Below are positions 1 through 14,800 of a stretch of DNA of 64,000 nt, piece after piece. The notes beneath the pieces were generated by a model. That model did not search any database. It worked only from the letters and a program-made list of their open reading frames with translations, and had not been told where the DNA came from. Source of the stretch: Pleurodeles waltl. Taxonomy: Eukaryota; Chordata; Amphibia; Caudata; Salamandridae. The stretch lies in assembly GCF_031143425.1 (NCBI RefSeq), contig NC_090447.1, positions 29,354,238 to 29,418,237 on the forward strand, in the 5' to 3' direction. A program made the translations under genes and the position numbers. The stretch's first letter is position 1; each line of letters starts with the position of its first letter.

Positions 1-2824
1 ACTGGTCACCTCTAACTATCGAGGCCTGTTTTTACCGTGGGAGCACCACGGATAATCACTTTGTGCCCAATTTCTGTGCTGTGTGTTACCCGTGCCACAG
101 TTTTTTAAATCTTGTGTGGCACTTCAGGCTCTGGGAGCTCCCAGACATATTTAAAATTGTGGATATTTATTGGAAGCAGGAACTGCAGATCACCACTTAA
201 TACCCTGGATGGAAACGTCAACATTTTATGTGGTACAGAGCCTGGAAGGGACACATCCTTCCGCAAGACAGGAAGCTGGTTGTCCTTTTCTGCAAATAAT
301 CTAAAGGAAACATGTTGGGGAAATGCAGTCCCACCAGAATTATAGCTAAAGAAATGTTCCTAATATGTACCATTTTCTATCAATGTTCCTAAACCTCCTT
401 TGGGAGGAGGACGCCCAAATATAAGTTAACTCTTTTTGAAGTGAAATAGGTTAAAAATGCACCACTGGCCATGTCCACAATGTCTGCACATAATATGCAG
501 TATACAACAAAGAATGAAGTATACACCTCCTGCCCCCAAGTAATTTTGGCTCTGGTTTTGAAGATGCCTCTGCCACCTGTAGAAGGCCCCCTCCACCACC
601 TGAAGTTTGAGCCTAGTTGATCCCCGGCTCTATGTGTACAGCACTAACGTAGCTAAAGGCATCTGAGCACTGGTATGTGCAGTCTCACGCACTCTCCGTT
701 CCTGCTGAGAACGAAGCTGTCGTGCACATTGGTTCCCAGTTCCCTTTTATTCTGCCACCACCTGCACGTTTTTCATTCCGAATTCCATTTTCTGCATCAC
801 CTTGTATGGCCTTGTCAAGTGGTGTTCCATCAATCTCTAAACTTTTCTTTCTCCCTGTAGGCCCTCTGTTTATCTGCCTTGCACCAGTTCTCTACAACCT
901 CATTCTTTCCCTCAACAGATTTGTGTGTTTTTTTCTCTATACAATGTTGTTGTTGTGTTAACTCGTTTTCTGCTCTTGGGTGGACCACTGGTGCCTGTAG
1001 AAGCATTTGTGATGGGCTCTCAGAGGTTGCTGCCAATGCTGAATTCTTGCACAAATGCTACTTACTTGGAGTTCAGAGGTCCTAGCTTTGCCATTACTGG
1101 TTGTGGTCAGTGTCTGGTCTTTCAATGCCCTTAAGCATTTATAATGATTTTAATAGAAATATACTGGAACATTGAATATATTCTATGTGCTTTCCCATAA
1201 CCAGAGTGCATCCTCTTAGCATGAGTTTGCTTGAGAGTTTGTTCTCCACTGGCTGCAGTTTCCAGGCTCTGCTTTCATTTTGTGCACATATTTGCATGTC
1301 TCATGCTTGCACGTTGCTCATTACCTGTAGGTGAAGGTAGTCTTTCCCCCCTTACAAGGTCCTTGGTTTCTCTACGACTGGCCTAGAGTAGGACACGTAC
1401 TAACGCTGCTGGCACTTCTAATGATGGCATTATGGCCAGTAAAGGTTGGACCCATGAAGTGGTGCCAGGTGTTGGGTCTGTAAGTATCACTCAGTGAGGG
1501 AGGAACATCACAGGAGATGTAGGCGGACTCTACCCTGGAGTCCCTGAGCCCTGCAGCAAGTGTGCGTGAGGCCATTGTATGGCTTCGTAACCAGGAAGAG
1601 TGACTAATACTTTAGGGATGCTTGGTAAATTACGTTTCGGAATACGTTCTGGTCATCCTCATGTTCTGTTATTGTTGGTTACTGTGGAGATAACCTTGAT
1701 ACACATGATTTGCATCAGATTAGCACATAAACAGTATTGTATAATACACAGGTGTGGTCACTGTGCCAAGTGTCGTGAGTAAGTCTTGTTAATTACCCCC
1801 CTGCGAGGGCTCCTCTGGCAGGTCTTTCCTATTAGTAACATCTCTGTATTCCTCAGAGTGGATCCCAGGGGAAGGGGCACAGAAGTCTCCATCTGGTCTC
1901 TTCTCTGCCCAGACCACAGCTGTGTACATGACTCTGGGGGCACAAGACTTCTATTGTTGCGTGATCCTTCACTGGTGTGGCAGAGAATCTTTTTCTTCTT
2001 GAGCACATGGTGACCAATGTATGGCAGCTGTAGGAAGATGGATTCCACGTGGTATTAAGCTTTGGTTGCTCCTATAGACCTTGGGTGGTGAGCCAGGTCT
2101 ATGTATTAATAAATTTGTTAAAACTGGCGACTCAGTTTTTACATGGTTGAATTAGAATCGCAGTATTGGGTTAGTCTTACCGCTTTCTTACAGGTTGAAG
2201 TTTGCAAACTTTGGCTTGACCAGAAGACCGACACTAATGTGTTGAACTAGTTGGAAGCTGCTAAAAGGGCCGACTGCGCATCAGTGGCAACATTTGAGAT
2301 TGTGGGTTTTGGTTGCCACCGATAGTAATTGCATTGAATGAAATAAGCATTGGTTGCCTATGGAGCTTTCAATCTCTTGGCTACTGCTCTTTACCTTAAG
2401 AGTGTTACATTATTAGTCTGATGGCTTTAATGACGTTGCATCTACATTTGTGTGCTCACCTTAAAGAGGTATGGACTGCTGCCAGGATGGTGGAGCCTCT
2501 TGAGGGATTTGGGCTCTAACTTTTTTGGCTCCACTGCTTGCCAGTTTGCGGTGTTTCCCACCTCAGACGTTTCTCCAGTGAAGTCAGATTTGGTCCTTCT
2601 TCAGGAGAAGCAATGCTGAAGTTTGTGAAGGGGGCTGTTAGACATGCCTGGCCAGTGCTTTCTTTACTAGCAACCCTAGAAGTGCATTCTGCTCAGACTT
2701 TAAAGATGCAAGTATGTTGATCTAAATAAGTTGTTAATAATAAAAGGAAGTGCCTTTTAAATCTGTGGTGCAAGGTCTGTAACATGTTTCCAGACAGTAA
2801 CCTCTGTTTTTACCCCCCTTGCAG
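1..2824. other. Intron sequence upstream of the first visible exon
   Basis: No exon, RNA gene or recognisable transposon was found here. Short open frames occur on both strands but none shows protein-family motifs or paired splice sites in the right phase. The next exon starts in phase 0, so the missing upstream exon must end on a codon boundary. No convincing candidate was seen, and it probably lies before the window. Confidence 0.5.
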
Positions 2825-2886
2825 ACCACGCTCCTGGACCCAAAGCGCAGTATGAACCTGTCCATACTCTTGAAGCAGTTTAAGAA
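2825..2886 (+). CDS. FHDC1-like: FHDC1-like exon (visible exon 1)
   Basis: Acceptor ttgcag, donor gtgagt. The 62 nt in phase 0 encode [20 protein letters not shown] plus two bases of a Lys codon. The LLDPKRSMN core is a hallmark of formin FH2 domains. Confidence 0.93.
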
Positions 2887-5800
2887 GTGAGTACAGGCTC
2901 TGAAATGTGACCATTTGTTACTCACTCCACAGGGATCCTAGGGGGACATGGGAGATCCAGGACCTTCACTTGGTGAGGAGCTGTTTGGGTAGGTGTACCT
3001 GCAGAGTCCTCTCTTTCCATTCCCCCCACTCCCTGCAGAGATGAGACTTCCTACAAGGGTTAGGTAATGAGGGCTGCCAGCAGGTAAGGCAGGCATGATG
3101 TTTTCAGTGGGGGCGTGGAAGGGGATAGGGCTACATGGGAGTACCGGTGACCAGGTGTGCTCTGCCACTGGTCCGGAGACACCTTGGGGGAATGCCTTAA
3201 CACACCTGCAAGGATAACCTAATCAACAGACCATGTACTCTGAATCCCAACCTTCACAAAAGGAGCGGCAGCTTGTCATCCAACACATTATGGTTATAAC
3301 CATGTACATATGTGCATAAAGACTTGGAAGGTAATTCAGCGGAACGAAACCTCCATTCTTGCGCATGCACAATATTTCAGTGAGGGGGCATGCACAAGTC
3401 TGCTGGGAGAAAACTATTCACTGTCAGCCTGGATTTAAATTTTATATTAAATTCTTTTGTTACATTATCCTTCCAAATATCTGGCAATTCTGATCCAGGG
3501 TCTACTTCACACTTTTTCCAACACTTCCTTTATTGGTTCAGTCTTTTCTGAGAAGTGATTAATAAACTTGACATCACATTCTATTAAACCTAGAAAGGAG
3601 TTAAGATTCTGTCACTTTTAACCTCCACTATACGGACCTTTATTATTTGCCATTTTCCCAGTGAGATCCTCAGCTTCTCTCTCAACTATGTAATCTATTT
3701 CTATTTTGTAGGTGCACTACTGAAAGTGTCCTGAAAGTCCTACTCACTTTGCCCATTCAATTAGCGTGTCCATTAGTGGGAGTGGAATACTCCAGCTACT
3801 TCAAATGACATTTTCCTGATCTTGAACACAACAATGTTGCAAAGGATCTTGTCTCGCCAGATTCAACCATTGCTTATGTGGAGGATGAATCCTGCACACT
3901 TAGTCTGCCATTGAATATTCTCAAGATTTGTACAGTATTTACAAAGGATGTTTGTCTTCTTGAGTGGTAATATGAAATCTCTACACATTCTAATAGTTCC
4001 ATTTTGTTTCCATGCCATCACCGCTGTAGAAAGTCTTAAGGCTGGTTCGATTATTTCTTACTTTTCAAGTTAATCTTCAAGGGCTTCATCGCCGGCACAT
4101 ACCTAACCATGTGCACAGACCGTTTCTCCCCTTTTAACACCATTGGTTGCTGAAACTTCTTTAATCCACCTATCCCGTCACTGGATACTATCAAACCCCA
4201 CACAAACTAAAGTTGCACTTTAATACATGTTGTCCAAGAGATTTTAAAATCCGTTTGTTACCATCTGAACTTTTTGCAGTTAGAAGTCCCATACGTTATT
4301 CCACAAAGTCTGCATCCTCTGAGCTCTGTTCTTTCATTAATATAGCTCCTTATGTATAGGGTGTTTGTCTATGTCCTGCTTTTGCAGCATCTGCTGGCAT
4401 GTTCTTCGTGGCTTTATGTTCTCATGGGATACTTACTCTCCAAATATGATATATGGAAATTCAGGCTCTATCAACATTACCGTGATGATAGCTATTTGTG
4501 TCCTGTGTCTGCTTCTGTTTTTCTTCCTCCAGTCTACTTGCATTTCAGGTTCACATCTTAGAGCTCATACCCAGTATCTGTCAAACACCGAACAGTCAGT
4601 AGCGTAATGCAAAATGAAGGGGCCTCTGGGCACAATGTGATGAGGGGCCCCTGAGTCTGCCACACTTCACAGGTAATCATTAGTACTGGGCTGAATGGGT
4701 GTCCTCTGAAGGGTCGGGACCTTCCTTCTATCCCCCCCACCCCCTGCCACAGCAGGTGCTGCGGGGGTCTGCATTACACTGCTGTGACAAGTGGTTTTGA
4801 CATAATGCCCTTTCTTCTTAGGCTTTCTATAACTAAATAAAAGTGGGGTCACCCCTTGAAAGTTTCCCAATGAATGTCACTCCCACATAGATGGGACGCC
4901 ATTTCCTGATTTCTAAGTCTTCTACATCTCTATATATGTTCAACCACGTTTAGGAATTTGCCTCCACCGTGTATTCTCGTTATGTACTTGTTAGCAGCTC
5001 TGTTTTTCATGCTGCATCAGTTGCTTCTTATAACAAAGGTGTTTCCCATCTTCAGTCTCTTGCACTTTGGTATTCCCTGTAGGTGTCGGCCGGTCTCCTG
5101 GGGATTCATCAGCAACTTCTGTAAACGGACTCCATACAATCAGTGCTTTTCGGGATGCTGTGTGGGTACCTGTTGTTTTTCCCGTCGCCTTTGTAGAATA
5201 AGTTTCTCAGCAGTACCAAGCCAGTATGCCTCACTGTTGTGCAACCAGATCCTGTGTCATTCTGAGACCACCATGACCTGCCCCGAGGTATGGCCGAGTC
5301 TTTCCCTTCCTCCGCCTTCCCTTGCATCTGATCACAAAGAACAGTAGGAAAATGGAAAGGGTGGAAATGACCATGATGATGATCCAGTGTCTAGATATTT
5401 CTACAAGATGGTCCACGTGCACCCTGGATACCTACTGTACCCTAACTCATAGACGGTTGCTCTTCCACAGTGACCTGATATGTGTTTCCATGGGAAGGTT
5501 GGTTTTCTACAAATCATGTAACTGAAATACTTGAACACACTTGGCATCCTCTCTTTTGCAATAAGACCTGCCACATGATTAGGAACAAAGTACATGCATG
5601 TCTACTTCTTGTAAACCAAGTGCTTCTCAAAACTGCTGCATGGACAAAGCATGCTGTCCTTCAGTTTTAGCCCTTGCTCCATCAGCATCTATTCATCCAT
5701 GTGTGGTGTCTGCCTAAGGTCATGCAGTGGTAGGACACCACTGCATGGGTTACTATCTTGTAACTGATTCTATTCCAGTGCTGCAACAGTGTGCTCAGCA

Positions 5801-8800
5801 CTCGTACATCCTCTGCGTGGCAGAGCCTCACCTGCTTTCAGATCCAATGCATGTAAATTGTCATTCATTTCCTTGGGTGGTTTGCGAATGCCCCAAAACG
5901 TCTGGAGAACTTCTTCTCATGAGAACTTGTATGAGTACAGTAGTCTGCACCAAGAAACCTGGAGGCAACCTCATCCTCACACTTCAAGAACTCCCCAGGA
6001 TCTTAATTAGGTAAAAAAAATGAGTGAAATTCAGTTTTGAAAGTGTGGTGCAAGAGACCAGTCCCTTAAATATCCTGTGTGAGGTTCAGCTGCAGTTTCG
6101 CCTCCTTAATCATGAGCACGGTCTTCCAAACTTGCTCGGTCCTCCATGGAAAGTCCAGTCTTATAGCTTAAATGCAGAATCCAAAGTAGGTACTATCAGC
6201 TGAAGATGGCAGAGTCTCTGCACCATCCAGCAGCCTTAGAAACAACACTTGTATCTTGAATCCTCTTGATGAGATAACCCTCACAGTATTACAGCACTTC
6301 ATAGAACTTGCAGCACCGCCCTATGCTTTGTGATCAGGTTGCCTTCATCAGGGAGCATCATTTCTTTGTTTGTTCCCCTCCCACAGATCCATGCCGAAGA
6401 TTGTGGAGGATATCCGGTGTGGAGCTGCCATGGCCTACGGTGCAGACAAGCTGGGGGAGCTGATGAAAATGCTGCCGGAGAAGGAGGAGGTAAATCATAC
6501 TTGGGGTGGCTGGTGGTGCGATGGCTTTGGCCAAGATGAGGCTGACGCTTGTATTTATTAGGCATTGTAGAAGCTGTAGTTGCTTTTGCGCTCTGCTTGA
6601 TCACATTAACTAAACATAGGCATATCCACACATCTTTATTATATTTGTCATATTCTTCTTTTAACAGTTGACCAAGCTAAAAAACTTCCAGGGGGATAGG
6701 TCACGCCTTCCAGAAGCGGAACTATTTATGCTTCTCTTGGTGGATGTTCCCAGGTAAGACTTTTACGCGCTCCATCCTACAATCATTTCATCACCTACAA
6801 AGAGATCCTACATCCGTGCCAAACTATTTTGCATTCATTGCATCACCTCCCTACCCTGACGCAATCTTGCAACCATCCAACTACTGTCTCCCTACTCTCC
6901 CCAGGTAAGTCCTGCAGCCTTCATATCTCCCTCTGTCTCCTTGATGGGGAGAGCACATGGATGTTGTATGCTGCTGAAGTGCTTTTATTGCCATAGCTGT
7001 CGGATTCTTGTCTTTTTTTCTGTGAACCACGTCACCCAAAAAGCCATGCTCTCCTTTGGGGTGTAAGGAGATGGGGCTTCACCTCTGCAGGATGCCTCAG
7101 CAGCTTCCAGTGATGCCCTGTTCCTCTTCATAGTATCTTCTACTACCTGATGCAACTGCCCAGTGACCCCTGAATTGCAAGCATCACCGCTTCTTCCAGA
7201 AAAGCAGTGCTGTAGCACCCCGTACCTGCTCATTGTGCCTCCTTCCCCTGGCCTACAAGGCACTATATGTTCCTGGTATAGGCTCCCACGAGTTGATACG
7301 CTGCCTTCAGGTTTTTACTAGTCATGGTTGAGGATCGTCTATGAAGCGCATAGTCCTTTCAAGAGCTGTCTCTGAACTTCAGGAGTTTACCACACTCTGC
7401 ATAGGTGGTACACTCACCAGTGCTACAGCAAAGTGATGGAAGGCAATGTGTGAGCTGCTGTCCCTTTAATATTTGGAGAATTTTTCTGGTGACATCGCAT
7501 CACTCAGTTTTCAGCTCCTTTGTGGCACTGCAGTATGTGAATGACCTGCAAAGTAGTCGGACGCCAGCTCCAAGAGACAACCCATGCCAGTACCTTTGCC
7601 AGCACTTTTATCTAGAATACTCACCACCCCAGGTTGGTTTTGGGCTTAGTAGACCTCACTGAGAACCAATGAAGTTGAAGCAATTCTTGGCTTCTTTCTT
7701 GGGTGCCTTCTGTTCCTCTGAGACGAGGATGAGCTGCTCTGCTCTTATAGGGTGGTGCCATGGTTTGTATGTTTGGTCAAGGTTGAAAGCTAACAGCTAG
7801 AAATGTCCATTGACAGCATTCCTTTAAGAGTTGGCTCAAGTATTTTCTTCCTTCATTCTTTGTGACACCTCGAACTACTGGGTAAATGGACCTGGGTCTT
7901 AATGTTCAGCTAACTTCTAACCTGGGAACCATTACAGAATTCAGTTTGTTTGCAGTTTGTATTCCTCTGACTAACACAGAGCATAGATTAATGTATCAAT
8001 GCGCAAAGGCGGTTGGAGTCAATTTTAGGCATGATCATAGTCTTAGATAGAATTCATAAACATGTCTTCTCTATTAAATTATGTACATTGTGCAAAAGTA
8101 AACAGAGCAACGGACCTCTCATCCCCTCTCCTGGTCACTCCTAAGTCTCTAGTAGTGGCTTTGGCCAAACATCTTTTTCTTAGTGTGCTGCTTCTCTGAA
8201 GAGTACTGTAAGGAAATGGCTCCCTGTTGCAGTTACCCCCCACTTTTTGCCTGATACTGATGCTGACTTGATTGAGAAGTGTGCTGGGACCCTGCTAACC
8301 AGGCCCCAGCACCAGTGTTCTTTCACCTAAAATGTACCATTGTTTCCACAATTAGCACAACCCTGGCACCCAGGTAAGTCCCTTGTAACTGGTACCCCTG
8401 GTACCAAGTGCCCTGATGCCAGGGAAGGTCTCTAAGGGCTGCAGCATGTCTTATGCCACCCTAGGGACCCCTCACTCAGCACAGACACACTGCTTGCCAG
8501 CTTGTGTGTGCTGGTGGGGAGAAAATGACTACGTCGACATGGAACTCCCCTCAGGGTGCCATGCCAACCTCACACTGCCTATGGCATAGGTAAGTCACCC
8601 CTCTAACAGGCCTTACAGCCCTAAGACAGGGTGCACTATACCACAGGTGAGGGCCCTACAGTGTGTAAGCAAAACCTTAGACATTGTAAGTGCAGGGTAG
8701 CCATAAGAGTATATGGTCTGGGAGTCTGTCAAAAACGAACTCCACAGCTCCATAATGGCTACACTGAATACTGGGAAGTTTAGTATCAAACTTCTCAGAA

Positions 8801-11800
8801 TAATAAACCCACACTGATGCCAGGGTTGGATTTATTAAAAAATGCACACACAGGGCATCTTAGAGATGCCCCCTGTATTTTACCCAATTGTTCAGTGCAG
8901 GACTGACTAGTCTGTGCCAGCCTGCTGCTGAGAGACGAGTTTCTGACCCCATGTGGTGAGGGCCTTTGTGCTCTCTGAGGACAGAAACAAAAGCCTGCTT
9001 CACACCTCCCCCTGCAGGAACTGAAATACCTTGCATTGAGCCTCTAAGGCTCAGGTTTCGTGTTACAATGCCCCAGGGTGCTCCAGCTAGTGGAGATGCC
9101 CTCCCCCTGGACACAGCCCCCACTTTTGGTGGCCAGTCCAGGAGATCTAATGATAAAAACAAGGAGTCGTCACTGGCAGTCAGGACAGCCCTTAAGGTGT
9201 CCTGAGCTGAGATGACTCTGACTTTTAGAAATCCTCCATCTTGCAGATTGAGGATTACCCCAATAGGAATAGAGATGTGCCCCCCTCCCCTCAGGGAGGA
9301 GGCACAAAGAGGGTGTAGCCACCCTCAGGGCTAGTAGCCATTGGCTACTGCCCTCCCAGACCTAAACACACCCCTATATTCAGTATTTAGGGGCTCCCCG
9401 GAAACTAGATTCCTGCAACCTAAGAAGAAGAGGACTGCTGACCTGAAAAACCTGCAGAGAAGACGGAGACACCAACTGCTTTGGCCCCAGCTCTACCGGC
9501 CTGTCTCACCCCCTTCTAAAGACACTGCTCCAGCGACCCGTTCCCAGGGTCCAGCAACCTCTGAAGCCTCAGAGGACTACCCTGCATCTAGAAGGACCAA
9601 GAACTCCCGAGGACAGCGGCTCTGTTTACCAAAGACTGCAACTTTGAAACAAAGAAGCAACTTTGAAACAACACACGTTTCCAGCTGGAAGTGTGAGACT
9701 TTGCACTCTGCACCCGACGCCCCCGGCTCGACTTGTGGAGAACAAACACAGGGAGGGCTCCCCGGCGACTACGAGACCGTGAGTAGCCAGAGTTGACCCC
9801 CCTGAACTCCCACAGCGACGCCTGCAGAGGGAATCCCTAGGCTCCCCCTGACCGCGACTGCCTGCTTCAAAGATCCAACGCCTGGTAAAGACTCTGCACC
9901 CGCAGCCCCCAGGACCTGAAGGAGCCGACCTCCAGTGCAGGAGCGAACCCCAGGTGGCCCTCCCCCTTGCCCAGGTGGTGGCTACCCCGAGGAGCCCCCC
10001 CTTGCCTGCCTGCATCGCTGAAGAGACCCCTTGGTCTCCCATTGCTTTCTATTGAAAACCCGACGCTTGTTTGCACACCGCACCCGGCCGCCCCGTGCCG
10101 CTGAGGGTGTACTTTCTGTGTGGACTTGTGTCCCCCCGGTGCCCTACAAAACCCCCCTGGTCTGCCCTCCGAAGACGCGGGTACTTACCTGCTGGCAGAC
10201 TGGAACCAGGGCACCCCCTTCTCCATTGAAGCCTATGCGTTTTGGGCACCACTTTGACCTCTGCACCTGACCGGTCCTGAGCTGCTGGTGTGGTAACTTT
10301 GGGGTTGCTCTGAACCCCCAACAGTGGGCTACCTTGGACCCAAACTTGAACCCCGTAGGTGGTTTACTTACCTGCAAAAACTAACAAACACTTACCTCCC
10401 CCAGGAACTGTTGAAAATTGCAGTGTCTAGTTTTAAAATAGCTATATGTCAGTTATGTGAAAACTGTATGTGCTATTTTGCTAATTCAAAGTTCCTAAAG
10501 TACCTACCTGAAATACCTTTCGTTTGAAGTATTACTTGTAAATCTTGAACCTGTAGTTCTTAAAATAAACTAAGAAAATATATTTTTCTATACAAAAACC
10601 TATTGGCCTGGAATTGTCTGAGTGTGTGTTCCTCATTTATTGCCTGTGTGTGTACAACAAATGCTTAACACTACCCTCTGATAAGCCTACTGCTCGACCA
10701 CACTACCACAAAATAGAGCATTAGAATTATCTCTTTTTGCCACTATCTTACCTCTAAGGGGAACCCTTGGACTCTGTGCATACTATTCCTTACTTTGAAA
10801 TAGTGCATACAGAGCCAACTTCCTACAAGTACTAAATAGCGTAACGGATGCCTCTGTGTGTGTTTTTTTTTTATTTTTTTTTTTTTTATAATCTTCCCTA
10901 ACTAGGTTTCCCTGTCAGGGGCTATGGGTTTCCTCCAGAATGTAGGAATGCATGGTTTTGCCATCACCAGCCTAGTCCCTGCCCATCTCTTCCTATGTTT
11001 GGAGGGGACTACACTGTTGGGCATATCATGAAGGAGTGCCAGTCTGAGATGGGCCCAACGTGATGTGGGTTCTAAAAAGACAGTCCATGCTTCCTACATA
11101 CCTCCTCTGTTTGTATTTGTTCATGTTCACAAGGACTCCATTTTGATTTTCCTCTTTTCCAGTTACACCTGGAGGCTGGAGAGCATGATTCTGAAAGAGG
11201 AGTTTTCTCCGCAGTTGCATTCGCTTAGGGCTTCCATCGAGACCTTGACAGAAGGAGCCCGTGGTATGAGCATGCTTTGGAAGATCTTAGGGGGCAGGGA
11301 GAGAGAAGAAATGAAGGCCGGGTGTGGAGGAGTACAGAGGGTTGGCATGATTACCTCCACAATGCATGACAGTTGACAATGCGAGTCTCACAGCGGCTAT
11401 ATGTCCCCTTTGGTTTGTTTTTTTCTCATTCACTAGGTTTAGGACTGGACTCCAACGTAGGGTTGGGTTTGGCAGCTGCTTAGGTTTGCAGTGGGAGCCC
11501 TGGGACTGGGTAAAGTGGGCTTTGTCCTTGGAGAAAGGATAGCCTAATGTTAAGAGGGGAGTCCTATGCTGTGAACACATGGTCTGCCATGATCATCCCC
11601 AGAAGGAATGCATGATTACTCACTTTAGTGAAGTAGCAGATAGGATTCTGGCTACATTAGATAAAAGGGGGCATCAGAGCACATTTCTTGATTTAAGTTA
11701 GTTTATAGTTAAAGCAGAAGTAAAGGGGGTGTTAACAGACTTTAGGCTTTGTTTACGCTGCTTTGGAATCCATTGCGGTTTAGTGTTCAGCTTCACGGGT

Positions 11801-14800
11801 TTAGGAGGAGGCCATGTTACTTTGCTCTGAGAAAGTCTTGCCATTTTATTCCCATTAACCATGTTTTTTTCTGATTGGTTCCTAGAGTTACTAGAGTGTG
11901 AAGAACTTCATTTGATCATTCGCCTGGTCCTGCGGGCGGGAAACCTCATGAATGCTGTGAGTTTAGTGGCACCCACATGGTTTTGAGACTTATATATGGA
12001 GTCCTGTCATGTATCCAGCTTGTCCTTCTACCTTTGTTTACTTCTCTCTCCTTTTATCATTTCCTTCAACTGTTTCAAGTACATTGCCTTGCTCCTTGTT
12101 CATTCTTCAGTACTACTCAATCCATATTTCCCCTAATCTCCAATTGCCCCATTACCTTCTCCCCTTGCTCCAGTTTGCACTGGATGACTTGTGCACCACT
12201 GGCCCTGTGTTCAAATGTTTCACCACATTGCCAGGAAACCTTTTGGGAGTATTCCTAAAACTTCTTTTAAGAGCTACAGCATTTTGACGAGGATTGCGGC
12301 GGCCAATGTGCCCAGTAGTGCAGCACTTGGCATGAAACTCCAGATTGCTTGTGTGGAAACACTGCACATTCTATGTATATGGGTTTTTGTCCTACCAGAT
12401 TTTGTCCAGCAGATGTACCCTAATGTGCTCACAAATGCATTGTTTCACTAAAAATGGGTTTAGGATGGTGAAATCAGGGATGGGATATAGGTGCCAAAAA
12501 TATGGCCCGCATCATATGTTGCACTATATACAATTTGTTGTGATTTGTGCTAGAGGTTTTCTGTTTGTTACCTTTTGAAAACAAGTTGTTAATATTAACC
12601 ATTTTAATAGTTCTCAATGTATCAACCTCTGAAAAATGAAATGTTAGGTTTGCCCAACTGAATGTCCGGCCCATGACCTGCGGGCTGCATGCAGATCAGC
12701 AGTGAGCGCTTAACTCTGAGCCCAACAGAAGCTTTTTTAATACCTTAGCTCATACTTTAATTCAACTCTCTCATACAGCTCTGGTATGTGTAGATTGTCC
12801 GCACTCTACTGTTGCTCATGTCCAGTGACTCTAGAGACCCCTGGTGGGCTTGCTGTGTTACTGCTCTCCTGCAGGCCTCTAGAACATTCAGATCTCATTT
12901 GCAGATGCTTCACACAACTAAAACCACAGACTGTTTTCGCAAAAATAACTCATCTGGAGGCATCATTAATATCTTATGGAAGATTTCGGGGTTATTTAGA
13001 GTAGTACAGGGTACTTCTCTGCACTGTTATTTTGCCCGCTCTCTTTAAAGTTGGATAAACGTTCATGTCTTTGCTGATGGAAACCATAATCCGCCCTGTG
13101 GACATCGGGCCATTGGCCTAACTATCTCAGGTCTATGTTCTAATATGCTTCCCCCCCCCCCTTTTTTTCCCTGTTGGGAATCACCAGGCGAAGCCAGGGT
13201 GACCCATACATCTTAAGAGAACTCCCAGGGTCTCGGACATTAGTATTTTACTTTTCATGAACAAACTCTGACTCTGGGAGCTTGTTTTGAAAAATAGTTT
13301 GCTGAGCGACCGTTAAAGAGATTTGTCCTGCCGTCATGGGGGCGGCCATCATGTGAGCGGCCTTCACACGAGCTGCCATGGTCGCCGCTCTTCTGAAGCG
13401 ACAGGCTCCACCAGGCAGGCAGAGACCTCTGGATATTGTGGGCTCTAGTTGTTGTCCCCCAGGGCAGTGGAAGACATGCGTTCACTCTCCTGGGTGAATG
13501 GAGTACAGCCCACCAAACACCAGATGTGCCCTCCCCACCTTAGACTATCACACCGGCTCCCTTACTGAACAATATTCTTTTCAAAAGAATAGTCCATTTG
13601 TGCTTCCATATCAGTTATCTTCTGAGCAGGACATTGTTCTCCACACCAATGCAGGATCTGAGCACAGCCCTGAAATCCAGTTTTATCTGCCATACCTGTG
13701 GAAGGAACCTTGCTTGTGAAGGGAATTAAGGTGTAAATCACTCATTACCCCCCAAATAATCTAATTGTATCCCAAAACTTTAGCCTTTTCCTTAGAAAAG
13801 TGTGTACTAGTCTCTTTAAACCTCCAAACCAGCCAGATAACTCCTTATGTAGAAGCCATTATTGCACTTACTGTGAACCCAGCAGCCATTGAACCATTCA
13901 TACCTCCTTGGGTGCAGAATGCTCTCTTGAAACCCGCTGACCAATTGTGCTTCTAGGAGCTAGACTGGCTGGAGCTTCGTTGACTGGTGTAAGTCCTCCC
14001 TCGCATTACCACGGCACACCGTTGACCGGATCTTCCAACAGAGTTTACAATGTCTTCTATCCACAAGCGGGCCTGCAAGACACCCTGAGATGTAGCTCAC
14101 AGGCTCTCAGTTTTCTGGTTTTACTGATAAATACAGACCAAAAACATCTACTTACACACCTGTATTAATTTTTAAATATGGCTAAAAACAGGAAGTAGGT
14201 GGTTTTCTGAGGGATTCGAAATGCTGTCACTCATGGATGCCACGCCAATAGCTGTGTGGATTGACCAGTAAGAGAGCTGAAGAGAATCTTTCCTAATGAT
14301 GCTTAAACAGTTGTAGATGTAGGCAACGTTGATACTAAAATGTACGTCTTTTCATGCGAGTGTACTGACTTATCATCCTTGGGTAGTCGTATCATTAAAC
14401 CCGGTCGGGCATTCAGGTATAAGTCTACCTTAAACAGTTAAAATGTGTAAATATATAGAGGTTTCAGCTTTATTTGTTAACACAATAAAAATGTGTATAA
14501 ACAAAAATAAAATTAGCAATAAATATGGTTAAATACTGAGGGAAATATCAAATATATGCCACAAAACTGGGAGCTCCAACCTTCACAAACACTTAGGATA
14601 TACTGGAAAGCTTACTCTTGCAGAGGTCACCCAACGAGGAAACAGTATACGATGAAGGAGCAGAAAGGACACTTGGGGTGGAATGGAGCCTGGAGAGGTT
14701 GCGAGACTTGAAGGGGTTCTGTGGAGGCGATACAATGACCACTATAATGAAACCCAGGTGTTCCTGCACCTTTGTTTAGGTTTTGTTCCATTCTGGTCTC

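Noticed and set aside
2538..2720. Possible upstream FHDC1-like exon
   Set aside because: The open frame carries no formin motif, and its 3' splice context and phase do not fit the next exon's phase 0 start convincingly.
9341..9796. 151-codon open frame (+)
   Set aside because: It lies in the U3 of a solo LTR. It is Ser/Pro/Arg-rich without a recognisable domain.
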